14,799 nucleotides of DNA, from NCBI GenBank assembly GCA_037131735.1, contig JBAXQM010000037.1, positions 1-14,799 on the forward strand, read 5' to 3'. The position numbers and the translations under genes were made by a program. The notes beneath the pieces were generated by a model. The model made no database searches, was not told the DNA's origin, and worked only from the letters and a program-made list of their open reading frames with translations. Of the stretch, positions 1-7,763 are shown piece by piece. Numbering within the stretch: the stretch's first letter is position 1; each line of letters starts with the position of its first letter. Source of the stretch: CAIUPE01 sp037131735 (GTDB lineage: Bacteria > Pseudomonadota > Alphaproteobacteria > Rhizobiales > Beijerinckiaceae).

Positions 1-1071
1 GTCCATCGGATGAACGTGAAGGCCTTTAATGCCCTCAACGCAGATGACACCTTCGTGCTCGGCCTTATGCGCGAGCATCGGCGGTCCGGCGACGTCACCA
101 ATCGCATAGATGCCCGCGACATTGGTTTTACCCAATCCATCGGTCACGATGCAGCCGCGATCTGTCTTGATGCCCAAGGCTTCAAGACCCAAACCCTCAA
201 TATTGCCGACCACGCCAACGGCCGAGATCAAGCGATCGGCGGTGATGGATTGCGTCGCACCCTTTTCGTCTTGAATCGTCGCGGTGACGCTATTGCCCGC
301 TTTGGATACGCCGGTCACTTTAGCGCCAGTCAAAATCTTGATGCCCTGCTTTTCAAAACGCTTGCGTGCCAAGGCTGCTATCTCCGCGTCTTCGACAGGC
401 AGGATCTGCGGCATCACTTCAACGAGAGTGACGTCAGCGCCCATCGTACGATAGAAGCTCGCGAACTCGATACCGATTGCACCGGAGCCCATTACGATAA
501 GTGATTTCGGCATAACATCCGGAACCATCGCTTCAAAATAGGTCCAGATGAGTTTCTTATCCGGCTCGATACCCGGTAAGGCACGCGGGCGCGCGCCTGT
601 TGCGATGATGATATGTTTTGCCTGATAAGTCCCCTCACCCTGAACGCCTTTCGGCACCGGATGTTGCGGTTCAACCGCAGGCTTTGAGGATTTGCCGACA
701 ACGACTTCGCCCGGCTTGGTGATTTTGGCTTCACCCCAAATCACATCGACTTTGTTTTTCTTCAAAAGAAAACCAACACCGCCATTCAATTGGCCTGAGA
801 CACCGCGCGATCTCTTGATCACATCGGCAATGTTGAAGGTCATTTTGCCTTCGAGCTTCAAACCATAATCAGAGGCATGCGTGGCATAGTGATAAATCTC
901 AGCCGAACGTAACAAGGCTTTAGTGGGAATACACCCCCAATTCAAACAAATGCCGCCAAGATGTTCGCGTTCTACGACCGCCGTTTTGAAACCCAATTGC
1001 GCCGCACGAATGGCAGCCACATAGCCGCCCGGTCCACCACCAATGACGAGGATATCATATTGCGTTGCCAT
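1..1071 (-). CDS. lpdA: Dihydrolipoyl dehydrogenase (E3), 3' part outside window
   Basis: E3 flavoenzyme that reoxidises the dihydrolipoyl arms of the pyruvate dehydrogenase complex with NAD+. I translated 357 codons from the ATG at 1071-1069 to the window edge; the family is about 465 residues, so the C-terminal dimer interface with the His-Glu pair is missing here only because the window ends. Visible motifs: N-terminal FAD-binding GGGPGG (residues 11-16), redox disulfide CLNWGC (Cys42, Cys47), an ATGARP segment, NAD-binding GSGAIG (195-200), and the second FAD motif around GDVAG. There is no N-terminal lipoyl domain. A GAGG ribosome binding site lies just upstream, in the 14-bp gap after pdhC, so this is the last gene of the pdhA-pdhB-pdhC-lpdA operon. 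The operon position favours the pyruvate dehydrogenase E3 over the 2-oxoglutarate dehydrogenase one. Confidence 0.95.
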   Translation of the reverse strand, partial: MATQYDILVIGGGPGGYVAAIRAAQLGFKTAVVEREHLGGICLNWGCIPTKALLRSAEIYHYATHASDYGLKLEGKMTFNIADVIKRSRGVSGQLNGGVGFLLKKNKVDVIWGEAKITKPGEVVVGKSSKPAVEPQHPVPKGVQGEGTYQAKHIIIATGARPRALPGIEPDKKLIWTYFEAMVPDVMPKSLIVMGSGAIGIEFASFYRTMGADVTLVEVMPQILPVEDAEIAALARKRFEKQGIKILTGAKVTGVSKAGNSVTATIQDEKGATQSITADRLISAVGVVGNIEGLGLEALGIKTDRGCIVTDGLGKTNVAGIYAIGDVAGPPMLAHKAEHEGVICVEGIKGLHVHPMD

Positions 1072-1085
1072 GATGAGATCCTCGC

Positions 1086-2414
1086 TTAAACCAACATCGA
1101 AACGGGATTTTCAATTAAGCCTTTAAGTGCTGAAAGCAATTCGGCACCCAGCGCACCATCAACCGCGCGATGATCAGTTGAGAATGTAACAGTCATCACG
1201 GTTGCGACCGTCAATTGACCATTTTTTACTACAGGGCGTTGCTCACCGGCGCCAACGGCAAGAATCGTCGCATGCGGTGGATTAACAATTGCCGCGAATT
1301 GCTTGACGCCAAACATGCCGAGATTGCTGACAGCAGTGGTGCCGCCTTGATATTCTTCCGGCTTCAATTTGCGATTGCGCGCACGGGCGGCAAGATCTTT
1401 CATCTCATTTGAAATGGCCGAGAGCGATTTCAAATCCGCCTTGCGAATAACCGGTGTGATCAGACCGCCGGGGATTGATACGGCAACACCCACATCCGCA
1501 TGTTTGTGTTTCAGCATGGACCCTTCGGTCCATGTGACATTCGCTTCTGGAACGCGCATGAGTGCGGCGGCGAGCGCCTTGATTACAAAATCATTGACCG
1601 AAAGTTTGTAAGCTGGCTTTCCATCAGCACCTATTGGTGCATTGGCATTGATCTCTTCACGCGCTTTCAAAAGCGCATCGAGCTCGATATCCGCCGTGAC
1701 ATAGAAATGCGGAACCGTCTGCTTCGACTCCAAAAGGCGCCGTGCGATTGTCTTACGCATCGAGTCATGCGGCACTTCTTCATAAGAGCCCGTTTCAAAC
1801 AATTGTTTAACAACTGAATCCGCCATACCGACCGCACGCGGTGATGAAGGAGCCGTATTACTTGTTGATGCCGATGCTGCACGCGGTGCGGTACCGCCTG
1901 CAAGCGCGGCCTTTACGTCACGTTCAATGACGCGACCATGCGGACCCGAACCTACGATTTTCGAGATATCGACGCCCGCGTCTTTTGCGATACGCTTTGC
2001 CAATGGTGATGCAAAGACCTTCGCACCATTTGCAGCTGCAGCAATCGGCGCTTGCGGCGCTGAAGGAGATGTTGGCGTTGGAGTCGCAGCTGCGGGCGCA
2101 TTTACGGGCGCGGCCGCCTTTGGCGCAGGAGCTGCCGAAGCCGAACCTGCCGCGATACTCGCAACATCTTCGCCTTCATCAGCAATCAAGGCGATCACTT
2201 CATTGACGGCGACATCTTGCGATCCCGCAGGCACGAGAATTTTTGCGAGAATACCTTCATCAACCGCTTCGACTTCCATGGTCGCTTTGTCGGTTTCGAT
2301 CTCAGCAATGATATCGCCCGACTTTACTTTATCGCCTTCCTTCTTAAGCCACTTGGCGAGATTGCCCCTCTCCATTGTTGGAGACAGAGCGGGCATCAAA
2401 ATCTTGACGGACAT
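1086..2414 (-). CDS. pdhC: Pyruvate dehydrogenase E2, dihydrolipoamide acetyltransferase
   Basis: E2 core of the pyruvate dehydrogenase complex; it moves the acetyl group from the lipoyl arm to coenzyme A. The 442 residues show the standard order: one lipoyl domain (about 1-80) with the lipoylated Lys43 in ETDKATMEVEA; an Ala/Pro-rich flexible linker (about 85-130); a peripheral subunit-binding domain (about 132-172, VFASPLAKRIAKDAGVDIS...); a second Ala/Ser-rich linker; and the catalytic domain (about 212-442) with the HRAVDG motif near the C terminus (His415, Asp419). One lipoyl domain is the usual alphaproteobacterial number, because PdhB carries another. The lipoyl domain is nearly the same as that of PdhB at protein and DNA level. 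The gene starts 15 bp after the pdhB stop and ends 14 bp before lpdA. Confidence 0.97.
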   Translation of the reverse strand: MSVKILMPALSPTMERGNLAKWLKKEGDKVKSGDIIAEIETDKATMEVEAVDEGILAKILVPAGSQDVAVNEVIALIADEGEDVASIAAGSASAAPAPKAAAPVNAPAAATPTPTSPSAPQAPIAAAANGAKVFASPLAKRIAKDAGVDISKIVGSGPHGRVIERDVKAALAGGTAPRAASASTSNTAPSSPRAVGMADSVVKQLFETGSYEEVPHDSMRKTIARRLLESKQTVPHFYVTADIELDALLKAREEINANAPIGADGKPAYKLSVNDFVIKALAAALMRVPEANVTWTEGSMLKHKHADVGVAVSIPGGLITPVIRKADLKSLSAISNEMKDLAARARNRKLKPEEYQGGTTAVSNLGMFGVKQFAAIVNPPHATILAVGAGEQRPVVKNGQLTVATVMTVTFSTDHRAVDGALGAELLSALKGLIENPVSMLV

Positions 2415-2429
2415 GAGTGCCTCCCGCGC

Positions 2430-3797
2430 TTAACGATAACAGACGGCTTTCACCGCCTCGACAATTTCACCAACCGTCGGCAAAGCCAGCTTTTCGAGAT
2501 TGGCGGCATAAGGCATTGGCACATCTTTGCCGGTGATGCGTTTGACCGGCGCATCAAGCCAATCAAAAGCATGTTCCATGATCTGTGCTGAAATTTCAGA
2601 GCCGACGCCCGATTGTGGCCAGCCTTCTTCAATCGTGAGGCAACGGCCCGTTTTGCGCACTGACGCTAAAACCGTTTCTGTATCCATCGGGCGGATGGTC
2701 CGAAGATCGATCACTTCCGCATTGATTCCTTGTGCTGCAAGTTCATCAGCCGCTTTCAACGCATAGGTCATCCCGATCGAGAATGATACGAGCGTAACAT
2801 CTGTACCGGCTCTTGCGATGCGTGCTTTACCGAGGGGCAAAACAAAATCATCCATCTTCGGAACGGAACCGCTCTGACCGTAAAGAATTTCATTCTCAAG
2901 AAACACAACCGGATTGGGGTTGCGGATTGCGGCTTTGAGCAAACCTTTTGCATCAGCCGCATTTGATGGCGAGACGACGAGAAGTCCCGGCACATTTGAG
3001 TACCAGGCCGTGTAATCCTGACTATGTTGAGCCGCAACGCGCGCCGCTGCGCCATTCGGTCCACGGAACACAATCGAGCAACCCATTTGACCGCCCGACA
3101 TATAGAGTGTCTTCGCAGCCGAATTAATGATGTGGTCAATCGCTTGCATCGCAAAGTTAAAGGTCATGAATTCAACGATGGGCTTTAACCCAGCGAATGC
3201 AGAACCAACAGCAAGTCCAGCAAAGCCATGTTCGGTAATAGGTGTATCAACAACACGATCATCGCCAAATTCTTGCAGAAGACCTTGGGTGATTTTGTAA
3301 GCGCCTTGATATTCGGCAACTTCTTCACCCATCACATAGACATCGCCATCGCGACGCATTTCTTCGGCCATAGCATCACGCAATGCTTCGCGCATGGTTT
3401 GCGTAACGAATTCAGTCCCAGCAGGAATCTCACTCGACGCATCATAGGCATGCGCATCCGTAACGGGCGCATGATGAACAGCCGGCGCTGATATAGGCGT
3501 GGGTGCTGCCGCTGCAGGCGTCGAAACAGGAGTGCTCGTATCGCCAACCGTCTCACCCTCGGCAATAACAATGGCGATACGCGTATTGACCGCCACATCT
3601 TGCGTACCGGCCACCACGAGAATTTTTGCAAGCACACCTTCATCAACCGCTTCGACTTCCATCGTCGCTTTGTCGGTTTCAATTTCGGCAATGATATCGC
3701 CGGACTTAACTTTATCGCCTTCTTTTTTTAGCCATTTGGCGAGATTGCCCTTTTCCATCGTGGGTGAAAGGGCGGGCATCAAAATATCTACCGGCAT
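2430..3797 (-). CDS. pdhB: Pyruvate dehydrogenase E1 beta subunit with N-terminal lipoyl domain
   Basis: Beta subunit of the thiamine-diphosphate-dependent E1, which decarboxylates pyruvate and acetylates lipoyl groups. At 455 residues it is about 125 longer than a plain E1 beta. The extra part is an N-terminal lipoyl domain (about 1-80, Lys43 in ETDKATMEVEA) plus an Ala/Pro/Thr-rich linker (about 83-125). The E1 beta part follows (EFVTQTMREALRDAMAEEM, then GEEVAEYQGAYKITQGL, DTPITEHGFAGLAVGSA, and a C-terminal transketolase domain with EEGWPQSGVGSEI). This lipoyl-E1beta fusion is known from alphaproteobacterial complexes such as those of Sinorhizobium and Zymomonas. The gene lies 31 bp after pdhA and 15 bp before pdhC, so the three are one transcript. 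The start ATG has AAGG about 8 bases upstream. Confidence 0.97.
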   Translation of the reverse strand: MPVDILMPALSPTMEKGNLAKWLKKEGDKVKSGDIIAEIETDKATMEVEAVDEGVLAKILVVAGTQDVAVNTRIAIVIAEGETVGDTSTPVSTPAAAAPTPISAPAVHHAPVTDAHAYDASSEIPAGTEFVTQTMREALRDAMAEEMRRDGDVYVMGEEVAEYQGAYKITQGLLQEFGDDRVVDTPITEHGFAGLAVGSAFAGLKPIVEFMTFNFAMQAIDHIINSAAKTLYMSGGQMGCSIVFRGPNGAAARVAAQHSQDYTAWYSNVPGLLVVSPSNAADAKGLLKAAIRNPNPVVFLENEILYGQSGSVPKMDDFVLPLGKARIARAGTDVTLVSFSIGMTYALKAADELAAQGINAEVIDLRTIRPMDTETVLASVRKTGRCLTIEEGWPQSGVGSEISAQIMEHAFDWLDAPVKRITGKDVPMPYAANLEKLALPTVGEIVEAVKAVCYR

Positions 3798-3828
3798 GGT
3801 GAGAAGCCTTCGAAAAAGAATTTTGGGA

Positions 3829-4863
3829 TTATTTCAAAATATCGGTGTAGAGCTCTGACGGATCCGGCTCCGGATCATGGGTCGCAAACTCCGCTGCATC
3901 ATTCACGATCACACGCACATCGCCGTCAATTGTTTTGAGATCGTCTTCCGCCAATTTCCATTGCTTCAAAAGACGCGCGCGAACCTGTTCAATCGGATCA
4001 TGCTCTTCGCGCATTTTCTGCACTTCGTCCTTCGAGCGATATTTCGCTGGATCAGACATCGAGTGACCGCGATAGCGATAGGTCTGCATCTCGAGAATAT
4101 AAGGGCCCTTCCCGTCACGGCACCATTGGATAGCGCGCTCGGCAGCATCACGCACAGCGCGTACATCCATACCGTCAACTTGCTCGCCTGGAATATTGAA
4201 TGAAATACCGCGTTTCGAAAAATCAGTCTGCGCGGAAGCGCGCGAAACCGATGTACCCATCGCATAGCGATTATTTTCGATCACATAGACGACGGGGAGC
4301 TTCCAGAGCTCCGCCATATTGAAGCTTTCATAGACCTGACCTTGATTGGCTGCGCCATCACCAAAATAGACAACCGACACTTGGCCATTCTTCTTGTAGC
4401 GGTTGGCAAAAGCGAGACCCGTTCCGAGTGGCACTTGCGCACCAACAATGCCGTGGCCGCCATAAAATTGCTTTTCGACGCTGAACATATGCATCGAGCC
4501 GCCCTTCCCTTTGGAAAGGCCACCGCGCCGCCCCGTGAGTTCGGCCATCACGCCTTTAGGATCCATGCCGCAAGCGATCATGTGCCCGTGGTCACGATAA
4601 GAGGTGATGACTTGATCACCATCTTTCTGCGCCATCTCGACGCCAACAACGACCGCTTCCTGCCCGATATAAAGATGGCAGAAGCCGCCAATGAGGCCCA
4701 TGCCATACATTTGACCAGCCTTTTCCTCGAAACGCCGGATCAGCAGCATTTCCCGATAGGCTTTGAGGTCTTCGTCTTTTGAAAATTCACGTGGAAGGGC
4801 ATTTTTACGCAATGCTGGTTTTGCAGCCGCTTTCGGTGCCGCTTTACGAGCCGCCGTTGCCAT
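3829..4863 (-). CDS. pdhA: Pyruvate dehydrogenase E1 alpha subunit
   Basis: Alpha subunit of the E1 heterotetramer; it binds thiamine diphosphate with PdhB and decarboxylates pyruvate. The 344 residues match the usual length. The thiamine-diphosphate/magnesium motif runs from GDG (168-170) to NN (197-198). Upstream are RRFEEKAGQMYG and the GGSMHMF segment, and the loop YRYRGHSMSDPAKYRSKDE (262-280) is the one that is phosphorylated in mitochondrial homologues. The first 20 or so residues are Ala/Lys-rich and probably disordered. It is the first gene of pdhA-pdhB-pdhC-lpdA; a GGGAG ribosome binding site precedes the ATG by about 9 bases. The 176-bp gap before it must hold the operon promoter. 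Confidence 0.97.
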   Translation of the reverse strand: MATAARKAAPKAAAKPALRKNALPREFSKDEDLKAYREMLLIRRFEEKAGQMYGMGLIGGFCHLYIGQEAVVVGVEMAQKDGDQVITSYRDHGHMIACGMDPKGVMAELTGRRGGLSKGKGGSMHMFSVEKQFYGGHGIVGAQVPLGTGLAFANRYKKNGQVSVVYFGDGAANQGQVYESFNMAELWKLPVVYVIENNRYAMGTSVSRASAQTDFSKRGISFNIPGEQVDGMDVRAVRDAAERAIQWCRDGKGPYILEMQTYRYRGHSMSDPAKYRSKDEVQKMREEHDPIEQVRARLLKQWKLAEDDLKTIDGDVRVIVNDAAEFATHDPEPDPSELYTDILK

Positions 4864-4922
4864 TGTTCCGTCTCCCGTTATCAGCCTTTAGAGACAGATT
4901 AACCGAAGACACGGCTTTTGAC

Positions 4923-4949
4923 GAGCCTCAATAAGCGGCAAATAGGCTC
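4923..4949. promoter_or_regulatory. Interrupted inverted repeat upstream of pdhA
   Basis: GAGCCT and AGGCTC, six-base arms separated by 15 bases, lie about 60-85 bases before the pdhA start inside the only upstream gap of the operon. This could be an operator or a leader hairpin. I see no convincing -35/-10 pair for pdhA. The arms are short enough to arise by chance. Confidence 0.25.
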
Positions 4950-4993
4950 ATGGTAAATTTAAAAAACTATATTATTTCAGAGGTTTAAAACGA

Positions 4994-5012
4994 TGAACCA
5001 TATTTAGGTTCA
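4994..5012 (-). terminator. Weak hairpin downstream of ftsB
   Basis: TGAACC and GGTTCA arms (4994-4999 and 5007-5012) around a 7-base AT-rich loop. Read on the minus strand the hairpin starts 28 bases after the ftsB stop and is followed by TCGTTTT. The stem is only 6 bp with two G-C stretches, so it is a weak intrinsic terminator at best. It could equally be a binding site in the pdhA upstream region. Confidence 0.3.
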
Positions 5013-5039
5013 CCGATTTCTGTGGCATGCCGAAGAGTT

Positions 5040-5354
5040 TCACGGCGTGAGCGCTATAACGACATCGGTCATGCGACCACGGTTAAGGATGAGCCGCGCG
5101 CGCTCTTCTAAGAGGTCTGGATCTAACGATGTGGATGAGAGCATGGCGTTACGATGCTCGATATTGATACGTTCAGATTGAAGGCGATCACGATCACTTG
5201 ATAATCGAGATATCTCAGCAAGAAGCGCGTTACGCGTATCAATCCCGCGACTGCCGGTGCGCGCTTCATTGACAAAAAAGAAGGCCGCAGCGCCTGACGC
5301 GACATAGAGAACAAGAGGCAAAAAAATGCCGCGGAATCTGCGTTTAACGACCAT
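5040..5354 (-). CDS. ftsB: FtsB/DivIC-family cell division protein
   Basis: Small single-pass septum protein of the FtsB/DivIC (septum formation initiator) family, which in other bacteria bridges FtsQ and FtsL in the divisome. The 104 residues have the expected build: a short basic N terminus (VKRRFRG), one membrane helix (about 10-28), a periplasmic coiled coil (about 37-72), and the family signature LDPDLLEERARLILN (77-91). Position between eno and pdhA is typical of alphaproteobacteria. A terminator separates it from eno upstream, so it must have its own promoter within 5355-5412. It may run into pdhA, since only a weak hairpin follows it. The gene could also be labelled divIC; the family is sure, the exact role is inferred. 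Confidence 0.88.
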   Translation of the reverse strand: MVVKRRFRGIFLPLVLYVASGAAAFFFVNEARTGSRGIDTRNALLAEISRLSSDRDRLQSERINIEHRNAMLSSTSLDPDLLEERARLILNRGRMTDVVIALTP

Positions 5355-5379
5355 AGGCTCATCTTTTGCCTCGGTGCGG

Positions 5380-5394
5380 TTAATTAAACGTTAC
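5380..5394. promoter_or_regulatory. CtrA-like motif upstream of ftsB (tentative)
   Basis: TTAA-N7-TTAC begins 26 bases before the ftsB start codon. The alphaproteobacterial cell-cycle regulator CtrA binds TTAA-N7-TTAA, so this differs at one base. The surrounding stretch is AT-rich, so chance matches are easy; it is listed only because ftsB is a division gene. Confidence 0.2.
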
Positions 5395-5412
5395 ATCATT
5401 GAAATAATAAAG

Positions 5413-5438
5413 AAAAAGGCCCCAAACCGGGGCCTTTT
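5413..5438 (-). terminator. Intrinsic terminator after eno, possibly bidirectional
   Basis: A perfect 10-base inverted repeat, AAAAGGCCCC (5414-5423) and GGGGCCTTTT (5429-5438), with a 5-base loop. On the minus strand the GC stem ends in five Ts, 34 bases after the eno stop. The plus-strand reading also ends in four Ts. It separates eno from ftsB. Confidence 0.9.
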
Positions 5439-5471
5439 CAATCAATATTAGCGTAACCCCGAAAAATGGGC

Positions 5472-6755
5472 TTAACGAAGCGCTTTAATCGCGTCCCGTC
5501 CGGCATAACGGGCCATAAGGCCCAAATCTTCCTCAATGCGGAGAAGCTGGTTGTATTTCGCCAATCTGTCTGATCGGGCAAGCGAGCCGGTTTTGATCTG
5601 GCCGCAATTCAATGCCACCGCGAGATCGGCGATGGTTGAATCCTCAGTCTCACCGGAACGATGAGACATAACTGAAGTATATCCCGCACGATGGGCCATA
5701 TCGACGGCAGCGATGGTCTCGGTTAGTGAGCCGATCTGGTTCACCTTCACGAGGATCGAGTTGGCGACCCCCTTGGAAATACCCTGCGACAGGCGCGTAA
5801 CATTGGTCACGAAAAGGTCATCGCCAACGAGCTGGCATTTGGTGCCGATCTTGTCGGTGACAAGCTTCCAGCCTTCCCAATCATCCTCAGAAAGTCCGTC
5901 TTCAATGGAGACAATTGGATAAGCGTCGACAAGCTTGGCGAGATAGTCCGCCTGCTCTGCAATGGAGCGAATTTTCCCTTCGCCTTCATAGTGATAGGCG
6001 CCATTCTTAAAAAATTCTGTCGCCGCGCAATCCATGGCGAGATAGATGTCTTTCCCGGGCTTATAGCCCGCCGTCTCTATCGCTTTCATGCAGAAATCGA
6101 GCGCTGCCTCGGCCGATGGTAAATTCGGGGCAAAACCACCCTCATCACCAACATTGGTGTTATGGCCTGCCTTTTTGAGTGCGCCCTTCAGCGTGTGGAA
6201 GATCTCCGCGCCCATACGTAAGCCTTCCGAAAAGCTTGGCGCGCCGACCGGCATGATCATGAATTCTTGAAAGTCGATCGGGTTATCAGCATGGGCCCCG
6301 CCATTGACGATATTCATCATCGGAACGGGCAACACACGCGCCGATGTGCCGCCAACATAGCGATAAAGCGGTAAGGTGCTGGCATCAGCAGCAGCTTTCG
6401 CCACGGCCAAGGATACGCCGAGAATAGCGTTGGCGCCCAGGCGTGCTTTGTTCGGCGTGCCGTCGAGCGCAATCATTGCCTCGTCAACGGCAATCTGGTC
6501 TTCCCCTTCAAGACCGATGAGCGCATCGGAGATCTCGCCATTCACGGCTTCAACCGCCTTCAAGACACCCTTGCCGAGATAGGTCTTCTTGTCGCCATCG
6601 CGCAATTCAACGGCTTCATGAGCCCCTGTTGACGCCCCTGAAGGAACCGCCGCACGGCCCATCGAGCCATCTTCCAGCGTCACATCGACTTCGACAGTGG
6701 GATTGCCACGACTATCAAGGATTTGGCGGGCATGAATATCGATAATCTCGGTCAC
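5472..6755 (-). CDS. eno: Enolase
   Basis: Cytosolic glycolytic enzyme that converts 2-phosphoglycerate to phosphoenolpyruvate. The 427 residues equal the usual bacterial length. Magnesium ligands are Asp242, Glu285 and Asp312; catalytic Glu205 (GDEGG) and Lys337 (VKVNQ) are present, as are the signature SILVKVNQIGSLTET and the SHRSGETED loop (364-372). The start is GTG (6755-6753) with GGAG seven bases upstream, and no ATG fits better. Its product is also a substrate of KdsA, the next gene upstream, and pyruvate made from it feeds the pdh complex downstream. A kdsA terminator ends only about 25 bases before the start codon, so the eno promoter must overlap it or eno depends on readthrough. 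Confidence 0.98.
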   Translation of the reverse strand: MTEIIDIHARQILDSRGNPTVEVDVTLEDGSMGRAAVPSGASTGAHEAVELRDGDKKTYLGKGVLKAVEAVNGEISDALIGLEGEDQIAVDEAMIALDGTPNKARLGANAILGVSLAVAKAAADASTLPLYRYVGGTSARVLPVPMMNIVNGGAHADNPIDFQEFMIMPVGAPSFSEGLRMGAEIFHTLKGALKKAGHNTNVGDEGGFAPNLPSAEAALDFCMKAIETAGYKPGKDIYLAMDCAATEFFKNGAYHYEGEGKIRSIAEQADYLAKLVDAYPIVSIEDGLSEDDWEGWKLVTDKIGTKCQLVGDDLFVTNVTRLSQGISKGVANSILVKVNQIGSLTETIAAVDMAHRAGYTSVMSHRSGETEDSTIADLAVALNCGQIKTGSLARSDRLAKYNQLLRIEEDLGLMARYAGRDAIKALR

Positions 6756-6780
6756 GAGCGGGCTCCGTTTTAGGCAAGAT

Positions 6781-6801
6781 AAAAGGGGCGATTTCCGCCC
6801 C
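6781..6801 (-). terminator. Intrinsic terminator after kdsA
   Basis: GGGGCG (6785-6790) and CGCCCC (6796-6801) with a 5-base loop; on the minus strand the stem is followed by TTTTATCTT. It lies about 50 bases after the kdsA stop and ends about 25 bases before the eno start codon, so it also sits in the eno leader region. Confidence 0.75.
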
Positions 6802-6851
6802 CTCTTACGCCTTTCGTCGAATATTGCAATGCACCAAAAAGGGCACCGCGA

Positions 6852-7760
6852 TCATATTTCAACCGGCCGCGCTTTGGCTAAAGTATCGAAGGCTTTTAAA
6901 TCAGAAAGCAGCGCTTCCATCTTGGCAAGCGGCACCATATTCGGACCATCGGAGAGTGCTTTAGATGGATCCTCATGACACTCGATAAAGACCGATGCAA
7001 CGCCGATTGATATGGCCGCGCGCGCGAGTACCGGCACAAATTCACGCTGCCCGCCCGAAGAACCACCCTGCCCCCCAGGTTGCTGCACGGAATGGGTGGC
7101 ATCGAACACGATGGGTTTATCCGTATCCCGCGCCATAATCGGCAACCCGCGCATATCGGACACGAGCGTATTATAACCGAATGAGGTACCGCGATCGGTC
7201 ACCAATACGCGTTGGTTTCCCGCGCCCGTAATCTTCGCGACGACATTTTTCATGTCCCACGGCGCGAGGAACTGACCCTTTTTCACATTGATCACACGGC
7301 CGGTTTCTGCCGCCGCAATCAACAGATCCGTCTGGCGACAGAGAAAAGCTGGAATCTGAAGAATATCAACGGTTTCTGCAACAATCTTACACTGATCTCT
7401 CTCGTGAATATCAGTCAAAACTGGAAGGCCGAGGCTCGATTTGATCTCGGCGAAGACATCCATAGCTTGGCTCAAACCGATCCCGCGTGGGCCTGACGCC
7501 GAGGTGCGGTTGGCTTTGTCGAAAGAGGTTTTGAAGACGAAGGGAATGCCGAGCTTGCCGGTTAACTCTTTCAACGCCGATGCCATTTCAAGCGCATGAG
7601 CGCGGCTCTCCATCGCGCATGGTCCCGCGATCAGAACGAAGGGACGCGATTGGCTGAAGGTGACGTGGGTGAGACCGCGCTCGGCGGTGGCTCCTGAATC
7701 AGTCGAAACATCTGTGCTCATGCGCGCGGTATACAATGGCACGCGCGCAACGGAAAGCAT
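6852..7760 (-). CDS. kdsA: 3-deoxy-D-manno-octulosonate 8-phosphate synthase
   Basis: Condenses arabinose 5-phosphate with phosphoenolpyruvate to make KDO 8-phosphate, the first committed step to the KDO of lipopolysaccharide. Visible family motifs: LIAGPCAMES, FKTSFDKANRTS, LPVLTDIHE, PAFLCRQTDLL, NVKKGQFLAPWDMKN, DRGTSFGYNTLVSDMR, FDATHSVQQPGG and the C-terminal SDGPNMVPL. Cys48 in GPCAMES is the metal ligand of the metal-dependent class; the metal-independent E. coli type has Asn at this place. Reading from the ATG at 7760 gives 302 residues; the family is about 280, and the internal ATG at 7721 would give 289. Neither start has a clear ribosome binding site. The 7760 start lies 3 bp after the VOC gene stop, which suggests translational coupling, so I kept it. 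Confidence 0.95.
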   Translation of the reverse strand: MLSVARVPLYTARMSTDVSTDSGATAERGLTHVTFSQSRPFVLIAGPCAMESRAHALEMASALKELTGKLGIPFVFKTSFDKANRTSASGPRGIGLSQAMDVFAEIKSSLGLPVLTDIHERDQCKIVAETVDILQIPAFLCRQTDLLIAAAETGRVINVKKGQFLAPWDMKNVVAKITGAGNQRVLVTDRGTSFGYNTLVSDMRGLPIMARDTDKPIVFDATHSVQQPGGQGGSSGGQREFVPVLARAAISIGVASVFIECHEDPSKALSDGPNMVPLAKMEALLSDLKAFDTLAKARPVEI

Positions 7761-7763
7761 CGA

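Noticed and set aside
1927..2433. Open reading frame of 168 codons on the plus strand
   Set aside because: Antisense to the pdhC linker and lipoyl domain; its Ala/Gly-rich product mirrors the Ala/Pro-rich linker.
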